From the NCBI GenBank assembly GCA_964567085.1, contig CAZMKU010000001.1, positions 1-64,000 of the forward strand: a DNA stretch of 64,000 nucleotides, read 5' to 3'. How positions within the stretch are numbered: position 1 is the stretch's first letter; each line of letters opens with the position of its first letter. Below, one piece after another: positions 52,001-60,302 of the stretch. This stretch comes from SVTX01 sp964567085 (lineage in GTDB: Bacteria > Bacillota > Clostridia > Oscillospirales > CAG-272). The notes below the pieces were generated by a model. The model made no database searches. It was not told the DNA's origin and saw only the letters and a list, made by a program, of their open reading frames with translations. A program made the translations under genes and the position numbers.

Positions 52001-53642
52001 CTTCGCCGTTACTGTATATAGCATATACGGCCAGGCTGCCAAGGTCGTACGTACCGTCAATAACCACGTGATCCTTCCAGCTTCTGATCTCGATGCTCTC
52101 AAGCTCGAGAGGCTCTGCGGAAATTACGTAGTTCTGGGAAAGTGTACCGTACTCGCCGCTGTAGGATACAACGAGAGTCTTATTGCCCTCAACGGTTATG
52201 TCAATATCGTCAACGTTAGTCGTGATACCGTCCGTGAGAAGAACCTCTGTTTCAGCGGTGTTGTTATAAACGCCGTAAACCTTCATACCGCTGATATCAA
52301 TAGCTTCGCCCACAGGAACAACCTTTGCAACGCCCTCAACACGAAGGCTTGTGATCTCACAAACCTTTACTGTGTATTCAAGAGTCTTGTTGAGGTAAGT
52401 AATAGTGAGCTTCTGCTCGCCTGCAACGTTACCGTCAATGCTGCCGATAACAAGGTCAGCCGCGTCAAGATGCACTACCGTGCCGCCCGTGAAGGTAGCA
52501 CTTGCGCTGATGCCGCTAAGGTCAAGAGATTCACCCTTGAGAATTTCCGTCTTGATAGCGCCGCCGTGAACGATAACGAGAGACTCAACGGCTACGACCT
52601 CAACCTCAACGGTCGTCTCAAGTCCGCCATATGCTACGGTAAGAGTCTTCTTTCCGACCGTGGACGTATCAAGCGTGCCAAGAGAAAGGTCGGCTGCGCT
52701 CAGGGTCTTTTCCGAGCCGTCGCTATACGAAGCGACCGCGGTGATCGAGGGAGCTGTGTAAGCGACGTCGATCAGAGCCTTTTCGGGATAAGAGCCCTTA
52801 TTCACTTCGACGGAAAGCACGCCGACTACGGTTACCTTGTAATCAATAGTCTCACCCGCAAACGAAATTGTAAGAGTCTTGTCGCCATAGGTCGTCGTAT
52901 CAAGAGCGCCGAGAGTAAGCTCGGACGCGCCGAGATGCTCCTCGTGATCGTCATTATAAACAACGATAACCTGAAGCGCGGACGTATCGAGAGCCTCGCC
53001 TACGCCAACCTTCTTGGATATCGTCTCCGCATTTACGTGCATAGACTTAATGCCGATAACCTCGTATTCCGCGCTTGCTGTAAGCGTGGGATCGTCAGTA
53101 TAGGTTACGGTAAAGGTCTTCTTGCCCTCGCTCGTTACGTCAACGCCCGTATAGGTGTATTCCTCGGAGTCAAGAACGCCGGTATTGCCGTTGCTGTACG
53201 TAGCCTCGATCTGAAGGCTCGACATATTGGGAGCAATACCGAGATAGTAGGATTCGCTGACAGAACCCGCTACTATCTTGATTGCGGTTACGTATGCATT
53301 GGCATCGGGGTCGATTACGGTTACGCTAACCTTTGCGGATTTGCCGCCGTAGGTAACTGTTACCGACTTTGAGCCCGCAGTCGTCGTGTCGAGCGAGCTT
53401 ACGGTTACGCCGTCTGCGATACCAACCTCTTTGGTAGTACCGTCCTCAAAGGTAGCCTTTACCTTGATTCCCGAAAAATCGGGGGTTTCACCCAAATTAA
53501 CCTGGGTGGGGATACTTCCGCTCACAACCTCGATAGCCGTTACGCCTGTCACCACAGGATCGTCGCTGCTGTCGGGACAAGCCGTAAGACATAACAGCGT
53601 TGCGAGCGCGATCATCATAAAAATAATTAATTTTCTTTTCAT
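49038..53642 (-). CDS. Lipoprotein with tandem bacterial Ig-like (Big_3-type) domains
   Basis: The 1534-residue protein starts MKRKLIIFMMIALATLLCLT and has a lipobox LTAC (Cys22), so it should be a lipid-anchored surface protein. Residues about 30-920 consist of about 11 units of roughly 75 residues matching Big_3 (an example opening is ITSLRVEGVAKVVPVGEAID, ending with a TLVVSYSG strand). The remaining 600 residues are non-repetitive with several Cys and repeated short strands (TTLNLNKVKFYNAWQGHLLL), possibly a parallel beta-helix. The start at 53642 follows AAGGAGAAACAA; an in-frame upstream start at 53708 has no such site. An adhesin or scaffold role is plausible but unproven. It follows the 54102 gene across the heptamer array. 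Confidence 0.8.
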   Translation of the reverse strand: MKRKLIIFMMIALATLLCLTACPDSSDDPVVTGVTAIEVVSGSIPTQVNLGETPDFSGIKVKATFEDGTTKEVGIADGVTVSSLDTTTAGSKSVTVTYGGKSAKVSVTVIDPDANAYVTAIKIVAGSVSESYYLGIAPNMSSLQIEATYSNGNTGVLDSEEYTYTGVDVTSEGKKTFTVTYTDDPTLTASAEYEVIGIKSMHVNAETISKKVGVGEALDTSALQVIVVYNDDHEEHLGASELTLGALDTTTYGDKTLTISFAGETIDYKVTVVGVLSVEVNKGSYPEKALIDVAYTAPSITAVASYSDGSEKTLSAADLSLGTLDTSTVGKKTLTVAYGGLETTVEVEVVAVESLVIVHGGAIKTEILKGESLDLSGISASATFTGGTVVHLDAADLVIGSIDGNVAGEQKLTITYLNKTLEYTVKVCEITSLRVEGVAKVVPVGEAIDISGMKVYGVYNNTAETEVLLTDGITTNVDDIDITVEGNKTLVVSYSGEYGTLSQNYVISAEPLELESIEIRSWKDHVVIDGTYDLGSLAVYAIYSNGEAEKITNYEVSALDTSVAGATTLTVTYTDGDITKSATVEVSVLPASYLILNGVSGLIADRGGKLDLSKLKVIVAYSDGTNEELRVAHDSDVQVLPYDTSEEGYKTLTVSCMGVEATATYYVRVVTNIAILGGSVDTDLRNGYDADSSNLTLNITYSNGDKEQKKASGLVGVSVKTEQTNAQSGKFTVTYEGCSASVDLTVINAVRISALNNTVPALVNQGDVVDYSTMKLSVYYDNGAVYLIPFTDARLTVTPKNVDTTTSGWKAISFVFADGAVTLDTSVNIHVRGVEKVEIVGGVLSIVTVGKKLDTSDISVKVTYEDGTYTYVNRNNPNLVVGTVDTSSAKKVTLVVSYLNKEGSMEIEVKEAATLSGLIFGTLLPDELVARESYAKNYKDSTSAYRVGDDNPYYFYLNVIQLDENDNIVDVDGKNIATSSKVYLVNGDGSETELTGSALTEMVAFDSAMNSYDFTDKAIGKTFRLEIWPADSTSYVDKASVTKSHTVTVVDGYNIYNAWELNVITNTARDCTNGFYGDEGAINQVQAVDKFLKKYGVTRPTTLASVVLHCNLDVTTSDIPSEYIYTYQDNNGVTQQGLYDHLGIFHRELTPDEKKFEIYGNYFSIYSYNLPCVTPKGIAGNDDEFSSASLIKVRLTYAAEADINARGLAGDSNPFDEYVFNVNDLATRDNDPNSNDQTASERHMRGLCCYKTGELTCNMTNVNVDAFMTSLVLEFAGTTLNLNKVKFYNAWQGHLLLWSENELQSTMGGKNQDTWSYIPDQVVNITDSLLAKCGGPVMLVQAPNCQENYNKTNGVRVIADTKSEIYTYVTGQEAWFVAVGQTQLAANIKAMSALISGQNGQNGPHGFISTDKIQGVEAVNMIMVSMGGDGTSLNGTYTNASFTRVGETNTTGMVSHYKNYAGTTFQNPYVDAYAASGAPVFQTSTGSTAYTDGKTGCYVDASGTRPGEAFYTGDYITLYYGGAAIMMEYYHTAS

Positions 53643-53770
53643 TTGTTTCTCCTTAAAAACAGAACATTTCAATGAAAAATGGTGTTTTAATATAATTTTG
53701 ACATTCAATTATATATTAAATTTACAAATATTCAGTTAATAAGTATTCAATTTCAGTATTATTATTGGTT

Positions 53771-54017
53771 TTCAGTATTCAGTATTGGTATTCAGTATTG
53801 GTATTCAGTATTCAGTATTCAGTATTCAGTATTCAGTATTCAGTATTCAGTATTCAGTATTCNNNNNNNNNNNNNNNNNNNNNNNNNNNNNNNNNNNNNN
53901 NNNNNNNNNNNNNNNNNNNNNNNNNNNNNNNNNNNNNNNNNNNNNNNNNNNNNNNNNNNNNNGTATTCAGTATTCAGTATTCAGTATTCAGTATTCAGTA
54001 TTCAGTATTCAGTATTC
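53771..54017. repeat. Heptanucleotide tandem repeat (GTATTCA)n, interrupted by assembly gap
   Basis: Perfect 7-bp units run from 53801 to 53862 (about 9 copies) and 53963 to 54017 (about 8 copies), with a few GTATTG-type variant units at 53771-53800. A run of 100 N (53863-53962) interrupts the array, so its true length is unknown. It lies between the 54102 gene and the lipoprotein start, i.e. in the 5' region of the lipoprotein gene. The frames that read through it (VFSIQYS...) are not genes. Confidence 0.9.
53863..53962. other. Assembly gap (100 N)
   Basis: 100 ambiguous bases, a standard scaffold gap length, located inside the heptamer array; the repeat itself probably caused the assembly break. 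Confidence 0.95.
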
Positions 54018-54101
54018 GATTTTGGATCGTCAAATGTCTTCTGTGGGCAGCAGCACCTTCCCTTCCTTAAATTATATTTATTTGATAAGCTTACGGATAG
54101 A

Positions 54102-54509
54102 TCAATCGGTACCCCTTGCAATAATCAGTATCGTGTCCTCGACATTACTGCCGTCGGTCGCGATAACTCTTACCTTCAAGGAGCCACCCGCAGACGGGAA
54201 CGTAACCACGCCGTATTCGTCCACGGTAATGCCTTCGATCTGCTCATAAGCAAAATCAACCGTTGTGTTAGAAGCGTTTTCGGGATAAACGTGATAATCT
54301 ATCTTAACTCGCAGCTCGCCCTTCTCATTGGGATATATGACAAGATAGTTGCCGAACTGCTCGGAGCTTTTCTGTCCTTCGTTGGTGATCTCGATCGTCT
54401 CAACGGGAATGACCTCGTCAAAGACCTTGAACTGCAAGCCAAAAAAGCTCACCAAGGCCACCGAAGCTATGTAAATAAGTGCAATAATAATAACTACTGA
54501 TTTTTTCAT
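54102..54509 (-). CDS. Membrane-anchored single Ig-like-domain protein
   Basis: The 135-residue protein has an N-terminal span (about 4-24, VVIIIALIYIASVALVSFFG) and an extracellular domain of short strands ending GSLKVRVIATDGSNVEDTIL, like one bacterial Ig-like (Big_2-type) domain. It follows the ABC permease gene by 2 bp and so forms a third product of that operon. It may be an accessory subunit of the transporter or a small surface protein. No homologue is recognised. Confidence 0.6.
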   Translation of the reverse strand: MKKSVVIIIALIYIASVALVSFFGLQFKVFDEVIPVETIEITNEGQKSSEQFGNYLVIYPNEKGELRVKIDYHVYPENASNTTVDFAYEQIEGITVDEYGVVTFPSAGGSLKVRVIATDGSNVEDTILIIARGTD

Positions 54510-54511
54510 AA

Positions 54512-56170
54512 TTATTTCTCCTTATAGTAAAGCTTCAGCATTGAGAAGAAATGCCAAACTCTGAGAACGAGTATGCCGAGAGCGCCCGCGATAAACTTTA
54601 TGTATACACCGCCCCCGCCTTCAAGCAAGAGAATAAATATCAGAGCTGCCGTAAGGAAGGAAACGAGGAACGCGGCAACCGTCGATTTTGCCTCGTTGGG
54701 ATTGGAAACCGTGCTTCCGACGCTCGCGTAAAGCTGGCTCTGAGGATTCATAAGGTCAAGCTCCGCGGAATAGAACATATGCGCGAGGAAAACGAATTCG
54801 ATCGCGAGAATTATATGCGTCACGTCAGCCGCGGAAATCGGGAGAGTCCGCTTCAAAATGGGCGCCGTCAAAAGTATGGAGCAGACGCCGAACGTAGTGT
54901 TGGGCAAAAGCTTCGTTACTACGGGCAGGGTGTATTTTGAGGGCAGAGTCTTTATAAGATAGCTGCTCTGACCGTCTCTTGAGAAGATGCTCGCAATCGA
55001 GCAGTTGGAATTCAAGGTGATAAGAAGCATAATAAGGATATTAAACGCAACTATCATATTGTCGCCCATTTCTCTCGTCTTCATAGCAAGGAATATCTTG
55101 TTCAAAAGATAGATGAGCATGGGAACGGAGATAAGAACTCCGACGTTTGCGAAAATTGAATTCGTATTTTTTACAGTAACTAAGAAGTTTGTGAAAACAG
55201 AGGATCTCACCTTGCCTCTTGCCCTGTTTTTCTTGGGCTTTACGGGCTTCTTTAAGTACTCAAACGGTGTTGACGCCATCTTGTAGAAAATGGGACGGAC
55301 GATAAGAAGTCCCACGCCGAGAATAACGACGGTCAAGCCCGCAAGAACAAGGAATCTTAAGGCAGTTCTCGCAATCGGGAAATAAATATCCAGATGCTCT
55401 ACCTCGCCGAGAAGCATACGGGTAAAGTCGTACAGGAAGCTGAAATTCTTTGCATACGCCGCAAGGAAATCCTGAATATCCCAGTAAATGCTCGTCCAAG
55501 CGGCAACAAGGTCAATGTTCGCGGGAATAAGGGATATCGCGTAGAACAGCGCCAAGGCGGCAACCGCAACCGTGGCAACCAACCCACCCATCTGAATCCA
55601 CTTGTGCTGTCTGAAGAAATTGGCTATCCACATAGCGGGAATAGAGAGAAGCGCTCCTATCGCCACCGTGAAAAGAGATACCCAAAGCATACAGAAAAGC
55701 ATCCATATATACGCTCCCGGGCCGTATCCGTGCGTGATATAGTACGCGATGAACATCGGAACGAGGAACGAAAGATTTCTCTTTATTTCAAATATAAAGA
55801 ATATGATAAGCTTGGAAAGATATACGTGCAGAGAGGGACACGGCAGCGTCAGAAGCACCGCGTTATCTCTCGCGTAGTACAAAGACTTTGTAAGTCCTAC
55901 TGTACAGGATATTACCGACAAAAGCAGCATCACCGAGAACACAAGCGAAATAACCGTGTCGGGAACGGGCAAGCCCTGGAACGAAAACAATCCAAGGGTT
56001 CGCGATACGAACAAAAAGGCAATACAGAGCGCGGTAACCAGCGCGAATTTCAATATCGAGCCTATAACCGAAAGCAATATACGGAAGCCCTTTACCTTCT
56101 CTATCTTGAAGCGCTTAAAGTTCATCTGTTCCTTGAGCTGCATCATTACAAGGATGACGAGACTTTTCAT
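54512..56170 (-). CDS. ABC-2-like exporter permease
   Basis: The 552-residue polytopic protein has about 12 hydrophobic segments, beginning with a cytosolic helix (MKSLVILVMMQLKEQMNFKR) and a first span near residue 30. A cytosolic basic loop (about 310-330, KPVKPKKNRARGKVRSSVFT) precedes the second half. It resembles putative ABC exporter permeases of Firmicutes. It overlaps the upstream ATPase gene by 4 nt (ATGA), so the ATPase-permease pair is translationally coupled. Confidence 0.75.
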   Translation of the reverse strand: MKSLVILVMMQLKEQMNFKRFKIEKVKGFRILLSVIGSILKFALVTALCIAFLFVSRTLGLFSFQGLPVPDTVISLVFSVMLLLSVISCTVGLTKSLYYARDNAVLLTLPCPSLHVYLSKLIIFFIFEIKRNLSFLVPMFIAYYITHGYGPGAYIWMLFCMLWVSLFTVAIGALLSIPAMWIANFFRQHKWIQMGGLVATVAVAALALFYAISLIPANIDLVAAWTSIYWDIQDFLAAYAKNFSFLYDFTRMLLGEVEHLDIYFPIARTALRFLVLAGLTVVILGVGLLIVRPIFYKMASTPFEYLKKPVKPKKNRARGKVRSSVFTNFLVTVKNTNSIFANVGVLISVPMLIYLLNKIFLAMKTREMGDNMIVAFNILIMLLITLNSNCSIASIFSRDGQSSYLIKTLPSKYTLPVVTKLLPNTTFGVCSILLTAPILKRTLPISAADVTHIILAIEFVFLAHMFYSAELDLMNPQSQLYASVGSTVSNPNEAKSTVAAFLVSFLTAALIFILLLEGGGGVYIKFIAGALGILVLRVWHFFSMLKLYYKEK

Positions 56171-58437
56171 GCGTTTGCCTCCTCCTCAGCCTTTTCAGGC
56201 TCTTCTACGTAAGGAACGTGCTCGTCATTACCGTCGTAAATAATATCGAGGTAGAACTGCTCGAGCTCAATTCCCTGCTCGTTAAGCTCCTCCATAGTCT
56301 TGAAGGCGCGGAGCTGACCCTTCTTGATGATCGCGATCTTGTCGCAGAGCTTTTCAACGACGTCAATGATATGCGAGGAGAAGAATACGATGTTGCCCTT
56401 TGCGGCGTGTCTCTTCATGCACTCCTTAACCTCGTGTATGCTCGTGGGGTCGAGACCCGTGAGCGGCTCGTCGAGGACCCATACCTTAGGATTGTGAACG
56501 AGAGCAGACATAATAGTTATCTTCTGCTTCATACCGTGGGAGTACGTCTTCATCTGATTGTCAAACGCGCCCGTGAGCTGGAACACGTCAACGTATTCGT
56601 CAATAAACGCGTCTCTGTCCGCCTTCGTTACGCCGAAGAGGTCTGCGATATAGTTTATGTATTCTCTGCCCGTGAGGTTTTCATAGAGAGCGTAGTGGTC
56701 GGGAACGAACGCAGTGTTGAGCTTTGCCGCAACGGGCTGCTTTTCAACGTCATATCCGCAAATTTCAATGCTTCCCGAGGTTATGGTCTGAATACCGACC
56801 ATACTCTTGATGATCGTGGACTTACCCGCGCCGTTAGGGCCGAGGAAGCCGAAGATCTCGCCGCCCTTTACCTCAAAGGATACGTTGTTTACAGAATAAT
56901 GCTTGTTGCTTCCGTATCTCTTGGAGAAATTGCGAAGCACAAGGCTGGGTGAACCGTCTCCGTTGATGGGAGTGGTTTCGGGCTTGTCGCCAAGATATTT
57001 TTTAAGATCTTTTTTCATTCTCTTATAATCCTTTTCTCTCTTACTTCTTTCTTCGTCCGCGTCAATTACCGTGAAGAGCAGACCGTACAGGAACCACATT
57101 CCGACGGAAATAAGCAAATACACGACAAGGAACAGTATCTGATATATCGGTGTGAAAACCAGGTCGTAGCCGTTAACCGTTACCGTGACGGTAAGATCAC
57201 GCGTGCGCTCCGCCCATAGGCCAAGCTTTGATACGATAAAGTCACTATTTGTAAAGAAGAAGTCCGTAGCCTTACCCGTGCTCGCCGTAAGGTAAGCGTT
57301 CGTAAAGAGCATAAGCCCGTAATAAACGACGAGAGCTATAACCGAATACACCCACTGCTTGAATTTGGGTCGCTTGAATACCTTCAAGGAAATAATCAAA
57401 ACGGGCATACCGAACGCTGCGTAATGGTTCCACCAGTACGAAATACGCTCCGTTCCGATCGCGTTCCATTCAACAAGCTCGTGGGGCATCAGCATCGCAA
57501 AGAGCGCGCCGATAACGTTGATGAACAAGCAGAAGTTGAAGAGTCGCTTCATATCGAACACAAGACAGAGCGGGAACAGGAACATCGCCAGATTACAAAG
57601 GTGGAGCGGCCATTCGGTAGGATCGGCAAAATCAAGCAATTCCCATCTTCCGATGTATACCCACATCATCGCGATAGTCGCGTATATGAGAATCATTCTG
57701 TTGACCTCGGTGGGCTTGTTTCGAAGAAGCAGGTACGCCACAACGGGAAGAATTATCGCAAAATAAAGGACGATTCTATGCTCGAAGGTAAGGTCATAGA
57801 TCTTGAGAGAGGGATCGATGCCCGAGAAGAATGCCTGCGGAACGTAGCAAGGCATTATTGCGAGGATAGAAAATATAAGTCCGTAGAAATAATTTCCAAC
57901 GTCTTTCAGGCTTCGAGGGATCTCAACTTTTCCGTCGGCAATAATGTTTCCGACAGCTATTGCAATACCAAGGCCTATCTCGAACGCCATTATCCACAAG
58001 CGCGGCGTTGAGAGAGAGTAGGCCTCGACTCCGACGGTTGCTACGGCGTACGTCTTGAAGAAAACGAGACAGCCCACAAGGGTCGGCAATGAAAACAGGT
58101 TAACTATTCTACGGAGTGTTTTGTAATTAAAGAATGCGCCGACTACGGTAAGCAATAGCGCGGCGTAAGAAAACCAGACCAGAATAACGGCCAGAGCCGT
58201 CAGACCCGGTCTTGCCACCTCGGCATTGAACGGCGACACGGCGCTCGTGAGACCTCTGAGGTCGTAAATCGCGGGACGCTTCCAGAGGTATCTCAGGAAT
58301 GACACGCAGAACAAGGCCACCGCCATAGGCTTTATAAAGTTTGAAATATTGACCTTTCGGCGATTTAGCATATACAAGCCGAAAATCAATATCAGAGCAG
58401 CGCCCAGAGCTGATGCCGCAAAGATCAAATCAATCAT
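56167..58437 (-). CDS. YwaF-like membrane domain fused to an ABC ATPase
   Basis: The 756-residue protein begins with about 12 membrane spans (about 1-470). Within them, WPLHLCNLAMFLFPLCLVFD followed by a WNHYAAFGM segment resembles YwaF/TIGR02206 and TMEM164-type integral membrane proteins. The C terminus is a complete ABC ATPase (about 500-735: Walker A LGPNGAGKSTIIKSM, Q loop, signature SHGMKQKITIMSAL, Walker B VWVLDEPLTGLDP) with an acidic tail (EEPEKAEEEANA). I start at ATG 58437 after GTGAGGTTTGGTT; a TTG two codons upstream would sit too close to that site. This fusion of a YwaF-like domain and ABC ATPase is unfamiliar to me. It is first in a three-gene operon with the permease. Confidence 0.8.
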   Translation of the reverse strand: MIDLIFAASALGAALILIFGLYMLNRRKVNISNFIKPMAVALFCVSFLRYLWKRPAIYDLRGLTSAVSPFNAEVARPGLTALAVILVWFSYAALLLTVVGAFFNYKTLRRIVNLFSLPTLVGCLVFFKTYAVATVGVEAYSLSTPRLWIMAFEIGLGIAIAVGNIIADGKVEIPRSLKDVGNYFYGLIFSILAIMPCYVPQAFFSGIDPSLKIYDLTFEHRIVLYFAIILPVVAYLLLRNKPTEVNRMILIYATIAMMWVYIGRWELLDFADPTEWPLHLCNLAMFLFPLCLVFDMKRLFNFCLFINVIGALFAMLMPHELVEWNAIGTERISYWWNHYAAFGMPVLIISLKVFKRPKFKQWVYSVIALVVYYGLMLFTNAYLTASTGKATDFFFTNSDFIVSKLGLWAERTRDLTVTVTVNGYDLVFTPIYQILFLVVYLLISVGMWFLYGLLFTVIDADEERSKREKDYKRMKKDLKKYLGDKPETTPINGDGSPSLVLRNFSKRYGSNKHYSVNNVSFEVKGGEIFGFLGPNGAGKSTIIKSMVGIQTITSGSIEICGYDVEKQPVAAKLNTAFVPDHYALYENLTGREYINYIADLFGVTKADRDAFIDEYVDVFQLTGAFDNQMKTYSHGMKQKITIMSALVHNPKVWVLDEPLTGLDPTSIHEVKECMKRHAAKGNIVFFSSHIIDVVEKLCDKIAIIKKGQLRAFKTMEELNEQGIELEQFYLDIIYDGNDEHVPYVEEPEKAEEEANA

Positions 58438-58475
58438 AACCAAACCTCACAATTTAGAGTTTTATATATGAACTT

Positions 58476-58510
58476 TAATTAACATTCACAAAACAGTAAT
58501 TAACATTCAC
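58476..58510 (-). promoter_or_regulatory. 21-bp-phased direct repeats in the YwaF-ABC operon leader
   Basis: The 14-mer TAATTAACATTCAC occurs at 58476-58489 and 58497-58510 (plus-strand spelling), exactly 21 bp apart, two helical turns. A partial third copy (TTAACA) follows at 58511-58516. On the minus strand they lie about 22-56 bp downstream of the predicted start. This looks like a binding site for a direct-repeat regulator (response-regulator-like); identity unknown. Confidence 0.5.
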
Positions 58511-58538
58511 TTAACAATGACTGGCGTTTATACATTTT

Positions 58539-58567
58539 ATTATACTACAAAAAACCACAAAAGTCAA
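58539..58567 (-). promoter_or_regulatory. Sigma-A promoter of the YwaF-ABC operon
   Basis: Minus strand TTGACT (58567-58562), 17 bp, TATAAT (58544-58539). The predicted leader to the ATG is about 95 nt and contains the direct repeats. Confidence 0.8.
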
Positions 58568-58700
58568 TATTCGTCGCCACCTTTCGACATTATCCCCAAT
58601 TATGCTGTTCGAAATAACGTGTGTTTTGTCTGTTTTGCCGATTGATTTTACTAAACGGACATACTTTATTAATATACGTCATTTTTTTGTAAAAAAACAA

Positions 58701-58740
58701 CAAAAAAAACACCGCAGGGGCCCTATGCCCTTGCGGTGTT
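58701..58740 (-). terminator. Intrinsic terminator of the WG-repeat gene
   Basis: AACACCGCA (58708-58716) pairs with TGCGGTGTT (58732-58740), with further GGGGCCC/GGGC pairing inside. On the minus strand it is followed by a run of eight T (58708-58701). It lies 26 bp after the stop at 58767. Confidence 0.85.
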
Positions 58741-58766
58741 CGCTGCCGTATTATTTTGTATTATTC

Positions 58767-60209
58767 TTAGTCGGCATCGGAAATAAGGCTGCCGAAAACC
58801 GCCTTATAGCCTACCTCATTTTCGATCTCCTCACACTTGTCGAAGATCACCTTGCCCTTTTCGTTAAGAATGATGCAGGTCGTATCGCCGTCGTCATCCA
58901 CCTCGTAAACAACTGCAAATCCGTCGGAGAAGAATATCGGATAAACGCTATCGTAATCAAGAGCGATCACTTCCTTACCATTCTTATTGATGAAGCCGAA
59001 ATATGAATCGTCCGCAACAGCCGCGTAATCACTGCAGTAGAAAGGCGCTGCGCCGTAATACTCGAAGTCAACGACCTGCTCGCCCTTTTCGTCAAGGAAG
59101 CCGAACTTACCGTAAGAGCCGTCCCTCTCAACCTCTGCTACGGGAACAAGACCGTTATAGAAGCCGCTCACGGGAACGCAATCATCAAACTCGAAGATCT
59201 CCTCGCCCTTCTTGTCGATAACGATATAGTCGTCGCGGTCAACGACGATAGCCTTACCGTCAACGTAGCCCACGAAAACGTCATCGAAATCAGGCTCAAC
59301 CACAACCTTACCCTTGGTGTTGATAACGCCGTACTCGTCGTCTTCCATAAAGAACGCAAGTCCGTCATCCTCGGAGAAGGGAAGAATTTCTTCATACTTG
59401 GGCTTCAATACGATAGTACCCTTCGTATTAACCAAGCCGTATTCGCCCTCTTCGTTGGAAACGATAGAAAGATTGTAATCGTCAAAGGCGGTAGCGGAAA
59501 CGTATCTGGGTTTAATTGCCCATTCGCCCTTCTTGCTGAGCACGCCCCACTTGCCGTCGTCCTTAGCAACCGTAGCACCGGACTTGTTGGGAAGCTTGAT
59601 GTCCTCGTACTTTACGGAGAACACAAGCTCACCCTTGCTGTTGATAACACCGTAGAGAGTGGACATTTCCTTTTCGCTGTACTTGCCTACAACCGCAAGA
59701 CCCTCATCGTTGAACTCACCGATATAAGTATACTTGAAATCAATAACCGTTTCGCCCTTCTTATTGATAGCGCCAACCTCGCCGTCCTCGTTTACAACGA
59801 CTGCAAGACCGTTATCATAGAAGCCCGTTGCATCAATATACTTAGCCTTGATCTCAAACTCGCCGGTCTTATTGATGTAGCCGTAATATTCGCCGTCCTT
59901 GGATACCAGAGCAAGACCGTTTTCAGCAAAAGCGTAAGCCTCAACGAACTTAGCCTTGATTACTACCTTACCCTTCTTGTTTGCATAACCCCATTCGTCG
60001 CCGTCGGAGAAGCATACGAGATTCTCGTGGTAAAGATCCACTTCCTCATAGTCCTTTTCGAAAGCCTTGAACAAGATTACAGCCAAAATTATTACCGCTA
60101 CGAGAACTACCGCGCCGATAACGGCGTAGAGCAAGCTCTTTTTGTTGATTTTGCTCTTGGAAGCGCTCTCACGGGACTCTGCCTGAACATTGTCAAACTC
60201 GTTAGTCAT
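58767..60209 (-). CDS. WG-repeat protein, membrane anchored
   Basis: The 480-residue protein has a charged cytosolic N terminus (about 1-26), one membrane span (about 27-49), and about nine WG repeats (50-460). Each is near 40-50 residues with the pattern ..G(Y/L)(I/V)N..G..(V/I)....(D/E)...F.dGLA.V, such as YGYINKTGEFEIKAKYIDAT. WG repeats are beta-rich and usually extracellular or protein-binding; function unknown. The acidic repeats would face outside. Start after ATGGAGGTACATATATT; it has its own promoter and terminator. Confidence 0.85.
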   Translation of the reverse strand: MTNEFDNVQAESRESASKSKINKKSLLYAVIGAVVLVAVIILAVILFKAFEKDYEEVDLYHENLVCFSDGDEWGYANKKGKVVIKAKFVEAYAFAENGLALVSKDGEYYGYINKTGEFEIKAKYIDATGFYDNGLAVVVNEDGEVGAINKKGETVIDFKYTYIGEFNDEGLAVVGKYSEKEMSTLYGVINSKGELVFSVKYEDIKLPNKSGATVAKDDGKWGVLSKKGEWAIKPRYVSATAFDDYNLSIVSNEEGEYGLVNTKGTIVLKPKYEEILPFSEDDGLAFFMEDDEYGVINTKGKVVVEPDFDDVFVGYVDGKAIVVDRDDYIVIDKKGEEIFEFDDCVPVSGFYNGLVPVAEVERDGSYGKFGFLDEKGEQVVDFEYYGAAPFYCSDYAAVADDSYFGFINKNGKEVIALDYDSVYPIFFSDGFAVVYEVDDDGDTTCIILNEKGKVIFDKCEEIENEVGYKAVFGSLISDAD

Positions 60210-60245
60210 AATATATGTACCTCCATTATTACATTATTCAAAGAT

Positions 60246-60274
60246 ATTTTATCACAACTTACGCTGTTTGTCAA
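60246..60274 (-). promoter_or_regulatory. Promoter of the WG-repeat gene
   Basis: Minus strand TTGACA (60274-60269), 17 bp, TAAAAT (60251-60246). It sits directly after the copA stop codon at 60303, so this gene is separate from the copper operon. Confidence 0.75.
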
Positions 60275-60302
60275 TATCTTTTACAAGATTAAAGAATGCT
60301 TT

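Noticed and set aside
49761..53372. Long plus-strand frames opposite the Big_3 lipoprotein
   Set aside because: Shadows of the repeat gene on the other strand; the translated sequences show no domain pattern.
53771..54017. CRISPR array
   Set aside because: The repeat unit is 7 bp with no spacers, and no cas genes are present.
53765..54249. Frames reading VFSIQYS through the heptamer array
   Set aside because: Low-complexity translation of a tandem repeat with an N gap; not genes.
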